This document shows, one piece after another, positions 36,752 to 46,052 of a stretch of 64,000 bases of DNA (position 1 is its first letter; each line of letters begins with the position of its first letter). The notes under the pieces are model-generated. The model was not told where the DNA came from and ran no database searches. It saw only the letters and a program-made list of their open reading frames with translations. A program made the translations under genes and the position numbers. Source of the stretch: Saccharofermentans sp. (GTDB taxonomy: Bacteria > Bacillota > Clostridia > Saccharofermentanales > Saccharofermentanaceae); contig JAKSRD010000004.1 in NCBI GenBank assembly GCA_024403795.1, forward strand, positions 36,436 through 100,435, written 5' to 3'.

Positions 36752-39634
36752 TCAGACGCTTTCTCTCTTGATCTCCTCTATTATATCAATTTTGTGTTCA
36801 CGTCTTAAGCAATATGACGTCATAAGGATCGTTGCTGCAATGATCACTGCCACAAGGATAAGAATGAATATCCAGGGGAATGTAATCGTGAAGTGTCCGA
36901 ATCTCGAGATAAGGATGTAGCTTATGCCGAAGCAGATGATCGCCGTGAGCGGGGCTGCGATCAGGATGGATCTCAATACCATGCCGATGCTCTCGCGTAA
37001 TTCAATGGTGACGAGCTGCTTATATGTCGTGCCGAGAGACTTAAGGACTGCAAAGTGCTTTCTTCTGCTTACCATGAGAGCAGAGATAGAACTGTAGACA
37101 TTAAGAAGGCAGATTATCGAAGCGATCGAGATGAAGATAACAAGTATGCATCTGATGAGATATGACAGGATATCCCTGAACTCGGTAACGTCGAAGCTTG
37201 CGGTTGAGAAGAATACATTGATCCCTTCCTCCTGGAAGCGTGCAGCCATTGCAGAGATATCTTCAATACTGCCGGGATTGTCGCAATCAAAATATATAAA
37301 AGAGCTTAAGGCATTTTCCGCAGGCTGGATCTGATCGATATAGTCAGCAACGCTCATCGGGACAATGACATACAAGGTGACCGGAGGCATGCCGCCCATA
37401 TACTTTCCGAGCTCTGTAAGATCAGCTTTTGAGATTACCTTGAAGTCTGCATAACCTTCAACTTCGGTCTCGGCAAACGCCATATCATCAATATCCAGGC
37501 CGAGTTCTTCAGCTTCCTTTCTTGTGTATCCCATGGGTTCAAGTCCGACATTCTGACCGACTTCCACGCCGAACGGATGATCGATCTCAAGGTATCTGTA
37601 ATCCTTCGACTTCATGCCGAAGATGATAAGTGAATCTGTTGATACGGAGGCGGAATCAAGAAGAATACAGGGGTTCTCATCTTTTCCGTATGAGACTGCA
37701 TTTGTTTCTTTAGCAATCTGCTCGAAAACTTCATCATCAAATGCAATGACACCTACGAATGTCTGCGAAAAATCATCCGGATACTTGAACTCACTGTCGA
37801 ACTGTTCTCTGGTATATCCGTCATTACCGTGATGCAAAGAAGCTATCTCGTAATACTTATCCCAGTATTCGTCACTTATGGAGTCATTGGATATGAGCAT
37901 GCTCGTAACGTCACGCTTAACAGTAGTGATGTTCGATACGCCGGCACAACTATTCAGGGTGTCATAGATCTCGTCTCTATCCTCTTGGCTTATGTCACCG
38001 GCGATGAAGACTCCGTACTTGTGTTCCTTCTCGGCACCGATGGTAATGCTGGATTCTTTAAGCTTGAAATCAACCATCTGCATAACGAGTGAGGAGGTAT
38101 AGCAAATGACCGTAGTAACAAGCAGGAAGATCGTAACCGCTCTGATGATTCCGGAAGACTTACTCTTGTCGTTTCTGAGGAATCTTGATGAGATCATCGC
38201 CTCGGAAGTTCTGGAGAGAAGTCTCTTTGAATTAGAATCTCTTCGCTTGGCTGCTTTCCCGCTCCTGTTGCCCCTGATGCTCTCAATGGGACCTACCTTG
38301 CTCATCTTGCGGGCAGGAATGTATGCGGAGATGAGTACCGTAACAATGCTCAGCACTACGATAAGTACGAGTGTAAGAGGATTTATGTTCAATGACGGCT
38401 TAATGCTGTTAATGACTGTCTCGCTCAGCTCGGCATTGAAGAGCTTTCCGGCAACAGGGCCCATGAATCCTGCAGCGATCTTTATCAGACCAAGACCTGC
38501 AAGCAGACCTACGGGAAGCGCGGGAATGAGAAGAAGTGTCGATTCATAGTAGATGGAACTTCTCTTCTGCTTTGCCGTAGCACCTACGGAAGACAACATT
38601 CCGAGGTACTTTACTCTCTCATCATATGAGAGCGCGAAAACGTTATAGATAAGCACAAGCGATATCAGCATGATAAGTGCTACAAAGAAGGTCTGAACGG
38701 TAACTACGGTGTAATTCAATGAATTATCACTTGAGAGACCGGAGAAGACCAGAACAATGTCATTGCAGTACATATTCTCATATCCGACAAGGTTGGAAAG
38801 CTCTGATGTCAATCTCTTATTGCGATTTTTGGGATCGATCTTGAGCATCGCATTAAACGTCTTGGACTGAAGTGCTTCTTCATCAAATACGGTAATAGCC
38901 GTATACCACGCTTCACCCTGGCGTTCCTCAAAATCAGGCTTCTCAACTATTCCGACTACAGTAAAATCCTGGGCAAAACCATTCTTCTCATGGATCTCTT
39001 CGTGTTCCTTATAGAACTCATCACCGAATTCGGTACCGGGAACAAAGTAGAACATTCTGTCAGGCACTTCCACAGTCTCGCCTGCCGGGATCTCAAACGT
39101 AGGAGAGCTGAAGGTAGTTCCGCCGCTCTCCATGTTATTGGACATGAATCTTCTGAAGGTCTCTACACTGATCTTATCGCCGATCTTGATCGATGAACCT
39201 TCTTTGATCGCAGCTTCGCTGATCACGATCTCATCAGTTGCCTCGGGAAGTCTTCCGTCAACCAATTTGATGTTAGCCCAGTTAAGCGCGTTATCCGAAT
39301 ATCTTCTGATGCTGAGAAAAGGCTTCTCGGGATTTCCCGTCTGCTCAAATTCCGTGAACTTGAGGTCTTCGGTAACTCCTACTTCCTTGATACCTTTAAG
39401 GTTCTTGATCTGCTCAAGCATCGGCTGATCTATGTCATAGACAGCATAATGATACGAACCGTGCTTCATTGAACCGAGATCAGTGAAGTACTTGAAGGCT
39501 GTGTCCTTACCTGCAAATACGCAGGTAAGGAGCATAACCATCAACGCTATTCCTATTATCGAGATCAGGCTTCTCTTGGCATTCATTTTCATGTGCTTCA
39601 GAGTTACCTGATGTATTATCTTTGTGTTTCTCAT
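36752..39634 (-). CDS. Large FtsX-family ABC transporter permease
   Basis: 960 residues, probably eight membrane segments in the arrangement 1 + extracellular domain of about 280 + 3, then 1 + extracellular domain of about 270 + 3. This is a duplicated MacB/FtsX permease, as in LolC- or YxdM-like mechanotransmission transporters. Typical pieces are PARKMSKVGPIESIRG after the fourth segment and the C-terminal SRRKHFAVLKSLGTTYKQLVTIELRES. It is likely to sense or expel an envelope-active compound with the ATPase and signal to the kinase. AAGGA precedes the ATG. Confidence 0.85.
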   Translation of the reverse strand: MRNTKIIHQVTLKHMKMNAKRSLISIIGIALMVMLLTCVFAGKDTAFKYFTDLGSMKHGSYHYAVYDIDQPMLEQIKNLKGIKEVGVTEDLKFTEFEQTGNPEKPFLSIRRYSDNALNWANIKLVDGRLPEATDEIVISEAAIKEGSSIKIGDKISVETFRRFMSNNMESGGTTFSSPTFEIPAGETVEVPDRMFYFVPGTEFGDEFYKEHEEIHEKNGFAQDFTVVGIVEKPDFEERQGEAWYTAITVFDEEALQSKTFNAMLKIDPKNRNKRLTSELSNLVGYENMYCNDIVLVFSGLSSDNSLNYTVVTVQTFFVALIMLISLVLIYNVFALSYDERVKYLGMLSSVGATAKQKRSSIYYESTLLLIPALPVGLLAGLGLIKIAAGFMGPVAGKLFNAELSETVINSIKPSLNINPLTLVLIVVLSIVTVLISAYIPARKMSKVGPIESIRGNRSGKAAKRRDSNSKRLLSRTSEAMISSRFLRNDKSKSSGIIRAVTIFLLVTTVICYTSSLVMQMVDFKLKESSITIGAEKEHKYGVFIAGDISQEDRDEIYDTLNSCAGVSNITTVKRDVTSMLISNDSISDEYWDKYYEIASLHHGNDGYTREQFDSEFKYPDDFSQTFVGVIAFDDEVFEQIAKETNAVSYGKDENPCILLDSASVSTDSLIIFGMKSKDYRYLEIDHPFGVEVGQNVGLEPMGYTRKEAEELGLDIDDMAFAETEVEGYADFKVISKADLTELGKYMGGMPPVTLYVIVPMSVADYIDQIQPAENALSSFIYFDCDNPGSIEDISAMAARFQEEGINVFFSTASFDVTEFRDILSYLIRCILVIFISIASIICLLNVYSSISALMVSRRKHFAVLKSLGTTYKQLVTIELRESIGMVLRSILIAAPLTAIICFGISYILISRFGHFTITFPWIFILILVAVIIAATILMTSYCLRREHKIDIIEEIKRESV

Positions 39635-39663
39635 ATATCCTTACCCAATCTGCTTTCCGATAC

Positions 39664-40368
39664 TTAGTTGCAACCGCCGAGTTCTGCCACTCTGATACGC
39701 TCATCCTTTATGATGCCGCCGTCTTCCATGTAGATGATCCTGTCTGCCTGAAGAGCGATGTTCTCATCGTGTGTAATGAGGATCAATGTCTGGCCGTACA
39801 TTCTGTTGGACTCTTTCAGAAGCTCTACGATCTCGGCACTGTTCTTTCTGTCGAGATTACCCGTAGGCTCATCTGCAAGAACAAGCTCCGGATTGCAGAA
39901 TAAAGCTCTTCCGATGGAAGCTCTCTGCTGCTGACCGCCTGAGAGTTCGCTCGGGAGATGAGTTCTTCTCTCGGTAAGACCAAGGTATTCAACAATGGAA
40001 TCCAGTCTGTCTCTGTCAGGCTTTCTGCCGTCAAGCATATGTGTAAGAACGATGTTCTCGTCTACGTTAAGTTCAGGAAGAAGATTGTAGAACTGATAGA
40101 TAAGTCCGATGTGTCTTCTTCTGAAGATCGCGAGCTTATCTTCACTCTGTGCGTGAATATCGACACCGTTGATAAAGACCTTTCCGGATGTAGGCTTATC
40201 GACACCTCCGATAATGTGAAGAAGCGTAGATTTACCGCTTCCTGATGCACCGATGATCGATACAAATTCACCCTTCTCTACTGAGAAAGAGACGTCCTTC
40301 AACGCTACGGTCTGGCCATCCCCTGTGCCATAGACCTTTCCGATATTCTCACATCTAAGTAATTCCAT
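39664..40368 (-). CDS. ABC transporter ATPase (MacB/LolD/BceA type)
   Basis: 234 residues. Walker A GASGSGKST, Q-loop, signature LSGGQQQRASIGRAL, Walker B LVLADEPTGNLD and H-switch LITHDE. The NLD after Walker B and the short length are typical of ATPases paired with FtsX-type permeases. First gene of the ATPase-permease-regulator-kinase operon. AAGGAGG lies 7 nt before the ATG. Confidence 0.92.
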   Translation of the reverse strand: MELLRCENIGKVYGTGDGQTVALKDVSFSVEKGEFVSIIGASGSGKSTLLHIIGGVDKPTSGKVFINGVDIHAQSEDKLAIFRRRHIGLIYQFYNLLPELNVDENIVLTHMLDGRKPDRDRLDSIVEYLGLTERRTHLPSELSGGQQQRASIGRALFCNPELVLADEPTGNLDRKNSAEIVELLKESNRMYGQTLILITHDENIALQADRIIYMEDGGIIKDERIRVAELGGCN

Positions 40369-40405
40369 ACTGTCCTCCTTAATGTTTCCCGTTTGTGATA
40401 TGCCA

Positions 40406-40463
40406 ATACTATCAGTCCGTAAACATCTTTAAATGAAATCAAAAGTGACATTTTAGTCACTTT
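40406..40463 (-). promoter_or_regulatory. Operator dyad and weak promoter of the ABC/two-component operon
   Basis: AAAGTGAC (40442-40449) and GTCACTTT (40456-40463) form an 8-bp perfect inverted repeat with a 6-bp spacer. A -10-like TAGTAT (40411-40406) lies downstream on the minus strand with no good -35, the pattern of an activator-dependent promoter. The response regulator of this operon is the likely binder. Confidence 0.6.
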
Positions 40464-40512
40464 CGATCTCTGACCTTGCTAAAACCGCTGATGTCCCTAT
40501 ATGAGAAAGTAA

Positions 40513-40518
40513 TATAAT
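40513..40518 (+). promoter_or_regulatory. Candidate -10 element of the polytopic membrane protein gene
   Basis: A perfect TATAAT 35 bp before the GTG start; no good -35 is visible at 16-18 bp. Confidence 0.35.
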
Positions 40519-40552
40519 ATGGAAGAACAAATCGTCTTAAGGGGACATTTCC

Positions 40553-42004
40553 GTGGGTAAGAGTAAGGATAAGAACAAGATTTCCGTCAAGGAGAAGGAA
40601 GAAAATCGTTTTTGGAAAAAGGTCAAAACGATATTTCCGTTGTCATTCGTCATCGCATTTGTTTTGGATCTGGTTTACGGCTTCTTCTATTACAGGCAGT
40701 ACAATGCAAGTTCGCTTTTCGATACCTCATCATACTGGTCCGCTCTTGATAACATTCTGGCCGGAAAACCTGACCTTCTCAGAACTCCCGTATATCCGCT
40801 CTTCCTGCATCTTTGTGACAAGATCAACCATGAATACGTAAATGAAGTTTCCGTAGGGATCCAGATCGGCGTATTCTGCATAAGCATCTGGTTCTTCTAT
40901 ATGCTCCTCTCGAGGTTCACGGATAATTCCGTTCTTAAGTGCACCGGCACGGTCTTGTACGGTTGCATGACGCCGGTCATCAACTACAATTTTCTCATGC
41001 TCACAGAGTCCTTCTCGATAAGCGGCCTCGTGATCCTTGCGTATTTCCTCGTTCTCTTTATCGATAAGAGGAGTTTTGGCTATTACGCGGGTTGCATTTA
41101 CGGTTCACTTCTTCTGACCATGATAAGACCTTCGGCGATCTATCTGTTCATTGTAATTGCCATGGCTGCACTCCCGCCCGTCATCGATGTGATCCGCAAG
41201 AAAGCGAAGGTCAACGTTGCCGGCCTTGTCGTATCTCTCGTCTCCTTCGCACTGTGCGGCGGTTTCCTTCTCGGTTACATGGCAAAGAACAAAGCCTGCA
41301 ACAATTACTACGGCTTAAGCTATGTCTCAGAGATGAACAGATTCTACGATGTCGCTCAGGCCGACATATGGAGAGACAATCCCGACACCGAGATCCTGGC
41401 ATACATGAACGATCAGGTGAACGAAGGAAGCAGCCTTCTGTCAACAGGCATCAACACCGAAGCTTACTTCAGGGATCTTGATACCGATCACTCGAGGATC
41501 ACGGAATTCAACAGAAGCTCCATTGAATCACACCCCAAGGAATATGCTTACTATCTTGCCAAGAAGGTAATAGTAATGGGCTATACCCACAGCGAATATA
41601 ATCTCTCGAACGATTCCTTCTTCTTCAAGGAAGATGCCGACAAGACGATCCTATGGATCGGCGATCTTCTGGACTTCAACATAAACTTTGTTTACTTTGT
41701 CGTTCTCATAACCGGCATCGGGATCATCGCCGTCACTGTCAAAAAGAAACAACTCCTTTGGTCAATGCTGATGCTCTTCCTCATCATAGGCGGCCAGCTC
41801 GGAGTAAACGTTCTTGCAGGTCCTGCGGAATTCCACCGTCTCAATGCACCGTGTTATCCGTTCGCGCTGCTCCTCGTCATCATATGGGCCGGACTCGCAT
41901 TCGACCGGCTCACGGAGAGTAGCCCTGCAAGAGGACCGGAAAATGAACCCGGAAAAGATCTCTCAGCAGAGACAGATCAGACAAAATATATGAGGCCGTC
42001 CTGA
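40553..42004 (+). CDS. Polytopic membrane protein, GT-C glycosyltransferase-like
   Basis: 483 residues starting at GTG 40553 (AAGGGG 9 nt upstream). There are about ten hydrophobic segments, the first near residues 30-50, followed by an extracytoplasmic loop with DTSSYW and the conserved-looking RTPVYPLFL. A large loop (about residues 235-330) and a final membrane cluster follow. The layout and the acidic DxxxY-type first loop resemble lipid-linked sugar transferases of the GT-C fold (PMT/ArnT class), but I see no decisive motif. It is monocistronic; a hairpin spans the stop codon. Confidence 0.6.
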   Translation: MGKSKDKNKISVKEKEENRFWKKVKTIFPLSFVIAFVLDLVYGFFYYRQYNASSLFDTSSYWSALDNILAGKPDLLRTPVYPLFLHLCDKINHEYVNEVSVGIQIGVFCISIWFFYMLLSRFTDNSVLKCTGTVLYGCMTPVINYNFLMLTESFSISGLVILAYFLVLFIDKRSFGYYAGCIYGSLLLTMIRPSAIYLFIVIAMAALPPVIDVIRKKAKVNVAGLVVSLVSFALCGGFLLGYMAKNKACNNYYGLSYVSEMNRFYDVAQADIWRDNPDTEILAYMNDQVNEGSSLLSTGINTEAYFRDLDTDHSRITEFNRSSIESHPKEYAYYLAKKVIVMGYTHSEYNLSNDSFFFKEDADKTILWIGDLLDFNINFVYFVVLITGIGIIAVTVKKKQLLWSMLMLFLIIGGQLGVNVLAGPAEFHRLNAPCYPFALLLVIIWAGLAFDRLTESSPARGPENEPGKDLSAETDQTKYMRPS

Positions 42005-42025
42005 GACGGCCTCTGTCATTTGTTT
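41992..42025 (+). terminator. Terminator spanning the stop codon of the GT-C-like gene
   Basis: A perfect 9-bp stem GAGGCCGTC/GACGGCCTC whose 4-nt loop contains the TGA stop (42002-42004). A loose T-rich tail follows. Confidence 0.65.
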
Positions 42026-42059
42026 TGATGTGTACCGGACTTTTGTTCCCTGATAACAC

Positions 42060-42440
42060 TTACGAAGCTTTTTTACCGATCATCGGCTTCCAAACAGGCA
42101 TCTTAACATTGCGTACACTTGCCGAAAGCGGGTAAAGTGATGTGATAAAGCTCATTATCGAAGCATTGTAAGGTCCCGCAAGGTCGACCAATAATGTTCC
42201 GTGATCGATCAGCGGACTGAAACGAAGTCCGTATTTGCCGACCCAGCAATAGATATCGATGCTGTTGCCGTGAGTCTCATACTGAAGATACTTATAGCCG
42301 GCTGAATCATTTCCGAGCGCATAGACATCTTCTTGTCCCAGTCTGACCCGAACAAATCCTTCCTTGGCAATATAGCTCTGAATAAACGGTTCTGCCGCTT
42401 GGCTCAGTGCTACCTTGTACTGTGTTCTTAATCTTCTCAT
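42060..42440 (-). CDS. Uncharacterised protein, paralogue A of a small local family
   Basis: 126 residues with no signal peptide or membrane segment. Clearly related to the 43154-43801 protein: both share RTQ(Y/F) near the start, PFIQ-Y, EGFV, EDVYA-GN, GYKYL-Y and IYCW-G. This copy lacks the membrane tail of its longer relative. No known family is recognised. It begins four bases after the lipoprotein gene stop, so the two are probably co-transcribed. Confidence 0.65.
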   Translation of the reverse strand: MRRLRTQYKVALSQAAEPFIQSYIAKEGFVRVRLGQEDVYALGNDSAGYKYLQYETHGNSIDIYCWVGKYGLRFSPLIDHGTLLVDLAGPYNASIMSFITSLYPLSASVRNVKMPVWKPMIGKKAS

Positions 42441-42444
42441 TTCC

Positions 42445-42975
42445 TTAATCTTGCTCGAATTCTTCCCTTAATTCGCTCTTAAAACCACCGATGATACCGT
42501 TCACATTATACTGTTCCATGATCTCCATTATCTTTTTACGGGTCTCAAGAAATTTCTTTCCTCTCGGTTCATATCCGCCTACGAGCACCCGCTCATTGTT
42601 GCTGTCATACAGATACAGATAACAGCTGCCGCCATCCATAACACTGTTGTTCTCATTGATAGGCATTTTGATGATCTTCTCGGGAACCGCGATCTTCTCC
42701 AGCTCTGCATAATCCTTGTCTGACATGGTCAGTGTGGTACTTTTGAGCTCATCCTTATAAGAAACAGAGACTACGACCGTATGATCCTTGTAGATCACGA
42801 CCGTTCCGCCTAAGCAATCCCAGACCGTTCCGTAACCGACGCCGCCTGCAGAGTATCCCACCAGGATCTCGTCGCTGAATCCGGTAACCTTCTGACCTTG
42901 CACGTTCTTCTTCGCACATCCGGTAAATATGAATACCATGGCAAGAAGTATAAGTATTACTCTTTTTGTTCTCAT
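42445..42975 (-). CDS. Uncharacterised lipoprotein
   Basis: 176 residues from the ATG at 42975 (GAGGGG 7 nt upstream). A basic N-terminus and hydrophobic core end in the lipobox FTGC, so it is exported and lipid-modified. The mature part has repeated Gly/Tyr (GYSAGGVGYGTV) and a C-terminal helix. No family recognised. It lies upstream of paralogue A, in the same transcription unit. Confidence 0.7.
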   Translation of the reverse strand: MRTKRVILILLAMVFIFTGCAKKNVQGQKVTGFSDEILVGYSAGGVGYGTVWDCLGGTVVIYKDHTVVVSVSYKDELKSTTLTMSDKDYAELEKIAVPEKIIKMPINENNSVMDGGSCYLYLYDSNNERVLVGGYEPRGKKFLETRKKIMEIMEQYNVNGIIGGFKSELREEFEQD

Positions 42976-43079
42976 GTGTTTACCCCTCGTTTTTGCTATT
43001 TGCAATTGTATCTTAAATACAGTTCATCGGGATTAAATGTTGCAAAAAATTTCGCGAAAACGCACACGGCAAACATATA

Positions 43080-43111
43080 TAAAAAACAGAGGCCGTCCGA
43101 AGAAGGTCTCT
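43080..43111 (-). terminator. Terminator of the paralogue B gene
   Basis: CAGAG-CC/GG-CTCTG with one mismatch at 43086-43111, followed on the minus strand by TTTTTTA. Confidence 0.7.
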
Positions 43112-43153
43112 GCTCTCATTACGTATAGATCTAAGATAATAGATCGGTCACGC

Positions 43154-43801
43154 TTACCTTGCGCTCATTACCAGTATCACGATCAATCCGATCGAAGAAA
43201 CAGCGGAAAGAATGAGTGTTACTATTGACTTTGCTTTCTTTCCTACCTGAAAGCCCTGAATCGCAGCATAGATATCAAAAACATAAACTACACCGCCGAT
43301 CGCTACGCCTAAGAACATAAGCACAACGCCTGCGATCGAAGCCCAGAAACCGATCTCCGACATTACGGATTTTGCCTTTCTGTTCTTCTCTTCACCGGCC
43401 TGGGCAAACTGAGCAATAGAAGGATCCGTGCACGACGTCATGCTGTCACCTGCCACACTGTTAACTTCCTTCTCATTTACGATAACTTCATTTACTGAAG
43501 CAGGATTCAATGATCTGATGAAGTCCGTGATCGATGCATAGTAAGGTCTGATAACCGCAGCACCTCTGACGGCATCGCCTGAGATCGGCATACCGGATCC
43601 TGCCCAGCAGTAGATCGTCAACGTGGTCCCCTCACAACGATACTTGAGATACTTGTAGCCGACCATCGCATTGCCGTGTGCATAGACGTCCTCACGTCCG
43701 TACTTAGCAGCAACAAACCCCTCCTGCGCTACATACCTCTGAATGAACGGTGCCGGATCCTGATTCAAGACCACCGTAAACTGAGTTCTCTTTCTTCCCA
43801 T
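43154..43801 (-). CDS. Uncharacterised protein with membrane tail, paralogue B of a small local family
   Basis: 215 residues. The N-terminal 110 residues match paralogue A (see its shared motifs). The C-terminal part has a charged stretch, then two or three hydrophobic segments (about 145-175 and 190-213), so the conserved domain is probably held at the membrane face. GGAGGG lies 8 nt upstream of the ATG. Function unknown. Confidence 0.65.
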   Translation of the reverse strand: MGRKRTQFTVVLNQDPAPFIQRYVAQEGFVAAKYGREDVYAHGNAMVGYKYLKYRCEGTTLTIYCWAGSGMPISGDAVRGAAVIRPYYASITDFIRSLNPASVNEVIVNEKEVNSVAGDSMTSCTDPSIAQFAQAGEEKNRKAKSVMSEIGFWASIAGVVLMFLGVAIGGVVYVFDIYAAIQGFQVGKKAKSIVTLILSAVSSIGLIVILVMSAR

Positions 43802-43829
43802 AATGTTCCCTCCTATATGTAATTATTCA

Positions 43830-43925
43830 TTAAAGATAGCCATCAAAGCAGCAATAGTGTCTCCGGATCCACGGTGCCGCATCCTGATTCAGCGTCACCG
43901 TGTATTGTGTTCTTAATCCCCCCAT
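43830..43925 (-). pseudogene. Decayed third copy of the same family
   Basis: A 31-codon frame from ATG 43925 (AAGGGGG upstream) begins MGGLRTQYTVTLNQDAAPWI. The first 20 residues match paralogue B (MGRKRTQFTVVLNQDPAPFI); after Arg22 the sequence diverges and stops at 43830. It looks like a duplicated gene truncated by deletion, leaving its ribosome site and first 65 bases. Confidence 0.75.
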
Positions 43926-44024
43926 TTATGATTTCCCCCTTGCGCATCATATGAGTTTCTGTACTGTATACAGTTCAGGTTTTCGAGATGTTGCAGGGAA
44001 ATTGAACATTTTTGAATTAAATTA
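43926..44024. other. Short non-coding stretch with a 12-bp palindrome
   Basis: Contains ACTGTATACAGT, a perfect 12-bp palindrome near 43958, with an AT-rich tail. It may be an operator for the decayed paralogue gene; nothing else is visible. Confidence 0.3.
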
Positions 44025-44095
44025 AATATCCGGTCAACACCTCTGCAATTGCCTCGAGATTCATCTCAAGAACTGCAGTGTGTCTACCGGATATT
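44025..44095 (-). terminator. Long imperfect hairpin after the histidine kinase gene
   Basis: AATATCCGGT (44025-44034) pairs with ACCGGATATT (44086-44095). Inside, ACAC/GTGT, CTGCA/TGCAG and CTCGAGAT/ATCTCAAG pair in succession, giving a 71-nt rod. It lies 28 bp beyond the stop of the 44124-46052 gene. A terminator is most likely, but the size and layered stems are unusual. Confidence 0.5.
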
Positions 44096-44123
44096 TTCTC
44101 CTCTTTATCCTCGGTCGTAAAGA

Positions 44124-46052
44124 TCAGATCAACGGGAAGCTGAGTATGGCCTTGAACAGATCTCCGTCAGTCGAGAGTTTCAGATCTCCGCCCTGCAGTT
44201 CCGTCATGCTCTTCGCAATGGCAAGACCGAGTCCGTTGCCTTCGGTATTACGCGAAGAATCCCCGCGCGTAAACCGCTCCAGAAGTTCTTCCTCCGTCAT
44301 GTCCAAAGGCTCACGCGACGTATTCTTAAATGTTATTACCGCTTTGCCGTCCTTCTCCTCCAGCCCCAGATATACACGTGTTCCGGGCAGAGCATATTTG
44401 CATATGTTGTTCATGAGGTTATCGAAAACACGCCACATGCGTCTGCCGTCTGCCATGATGCGGAGTTCCTTCTCCGGTTTCTTGGTCATAAGCGTCAGAT
44501 CGACCTTCTGCATCTTCTCTTCATATTCGCCGCCGGCCTGTGAAATGAAGGTGCCTGCATCGCAAGGTGCAAGAGCCACTTCCAGGTTACCCGTCGATGC
44601 TTTCGATGCCTCAACAAGATCTTCGATCAGCCTCTTAAGTTTGTCTGACTGGCGGACAAGAACCTCGGAATATTCGATGATCTTCGCGTTCTCGCAGGGT
44701 TCCTCGCTGATAAGTGAAGCGTAGTTGATGATCGATGTTAACGGAGTCTTGAGGTCATGAGAGACATTGGTAATGAGATCTGTCTTCATACGCTCGCTCT
44801 TCAGACGGTCTTCGACTGCGATCGACATGCCGACCGCGATCTTGTTCATGTTCTCACCGTGCTCCTTGAAGTCCCAAAGCATGCCCTTCGTGTCGGTGTG
44901 GTATGTGAGATCTCCGCCGGCAAGCGCGGCTCCGCTCTTCTGCAATTTTCGAAGAGTCAGAACTATATAGAGAACAAACGGAAGAAGAATACACTTCTCG
45001 ATGAACCACATTAACACGGCAGTTCCCTGATCTCCGTCTGACCAGATCACGAGCAATATCTCAAGAAATGATATTCCGGCAAATGCCAGTCCCGTTTTCC
45101 AGATCAAAGGAAGTCCGCGTATGAGTGACATATTGAAGCGGTGAAGTTTTTTGAAGAGCCTGCCTATTGCGCAAAGGAACTTCCACAAAAGCTTCAGTAA
45201 ACGGAATATGATCGTGTTCTTTACCAGAGTATGCTGCTTGATCCTGCCTGCAACGCTCATGCACAGACCCAGTAATATATTCAATCCGATAAGACAAAAA
45301 CCGCTGATGCATACGGCAGAGGCGATATCGTCAAAATCCAGTTCCGTAGCTATGACTGCGAGCATGGCACCCCAAATACAAGAACTTATGACAAACAGCA
45401 GGTCGAACGGAATCTTGTGGAGCGGACCTGCGACAAATTCATCAGTGCCGTTTCTTCTGCCCGATACATACATCAAAGCCACAAAGCTTGCGATCATGAG
45501 AAAAAGGCTTACCGGAACTATGACATAGATCAAATAGCGGATCGAATAGACAAAATGTATCAGTTTGGTGCAGAAAGCAACTTCATTAGCCAGACGCGAT
45601 CTCTCATTCAACGCAATGGAAACAGAATAACGTTCAAATTCCTCTTCAGGATAATAACCGTCGGAATATATATACCCCAATGAGCAGAGCTTCCCTGAAG
45701 GGTCTCTCAATGCCGAATAGTTAACAGTGTAAGCCGGAGCTTCTGCCGTAAAACCGGCAGACGTCGCGATCACCTTTCCGCCGGCATCTTTGACCTGATA
45801 TTCATAGTCATTGAAACTTTCGTTATTCTCAGCCAATGTGCGCCACAGAACGTCATAGCCATACGGGCTTATTATGTCATTATTGATTATCGTCTGAGTG
45901 CATTCCTCTTCAGATGCAAAATAGAAATCCGCATCCTCGTAACCGACGCAGAATACGATGCCTGCGATCCCTGTTGTCAGCACAATGGTCGAGATAATAC
46001 AGACGATGAAAAGTATCGTCTTTCCGGCAAGTGACCTAATAAATCTTCTCAT
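44124..46052 (-). CDS. Sensor histidine kinase with extracellular and multi-span membrane sensor
   Basis: 642 residues. N-terminal membrane segment (about 11-36), an extracellular domain to about residue 165, then about six or more hydrophobic segments (through about residue 370). A HAMP-like stretch and the kinase core follow: H-box NVSHDLKTPLTS, N-box NLMNNICKYA and G2 NGLGLAI. The large membrane part is unlike simple two-segment kinases. Its start overlaps the regulator stop (ATGA). Probably responds to envelope conditions. Confidence 0.88.
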   Translation of the reverse strand: MRRFIRSLAGKTILFIVCIISTIVLTTGIAGIVFCVGYEDADFYFASEEECTQTIINNDIISPYGYDVLWRTLAENNESFNDYEYQVKDAGGKVIATSAGFTAEAPAYTVNYSALRDPSGKLCSLGYIYSDGYYPEEEFERYSVSIALNERSRLANEVAFCTKLIHFVYSIRYLIYVIVPVSLFLMIASFVALMYVSGRRNGTDEFVAGPLHKIPFDLLFVISSCIWGAMLAVIATELDFDDIASAVCISGFCLIGLNILLGLCMSVAGRIKQHTLVKNTIIFRLLKLLWKFLCAIGRLFKKLHRFNMSLIRGLPLIWKTGLAFAGISFLEILLVIWSDGDQGTAVLMWFIEKCILLPFVLYIVLTLRKLQKSGAALAGGDLTYHTDTKGMLWDFKEHGENMNKIAVGMSIAVEDRLKSERMKTDLITNVSHDLKTPLTSIINYASLISEEPCENAKIIEYSEVLVRQSDKLKRLIEDLVEASKASTGNLEVALAPCDAGTFISQAGGEYEEKMQKVDLTLMTKKPEKELRIMADGRRMWRVFDNLMNNICKYALPGTRVYLGLEEKDGKAVITFKNTSREPLDMTEEELLERFTRGDSSRNTEGNGLGLAIAKSMTELQGGDLKLSTDGDLFKAILSFPLI

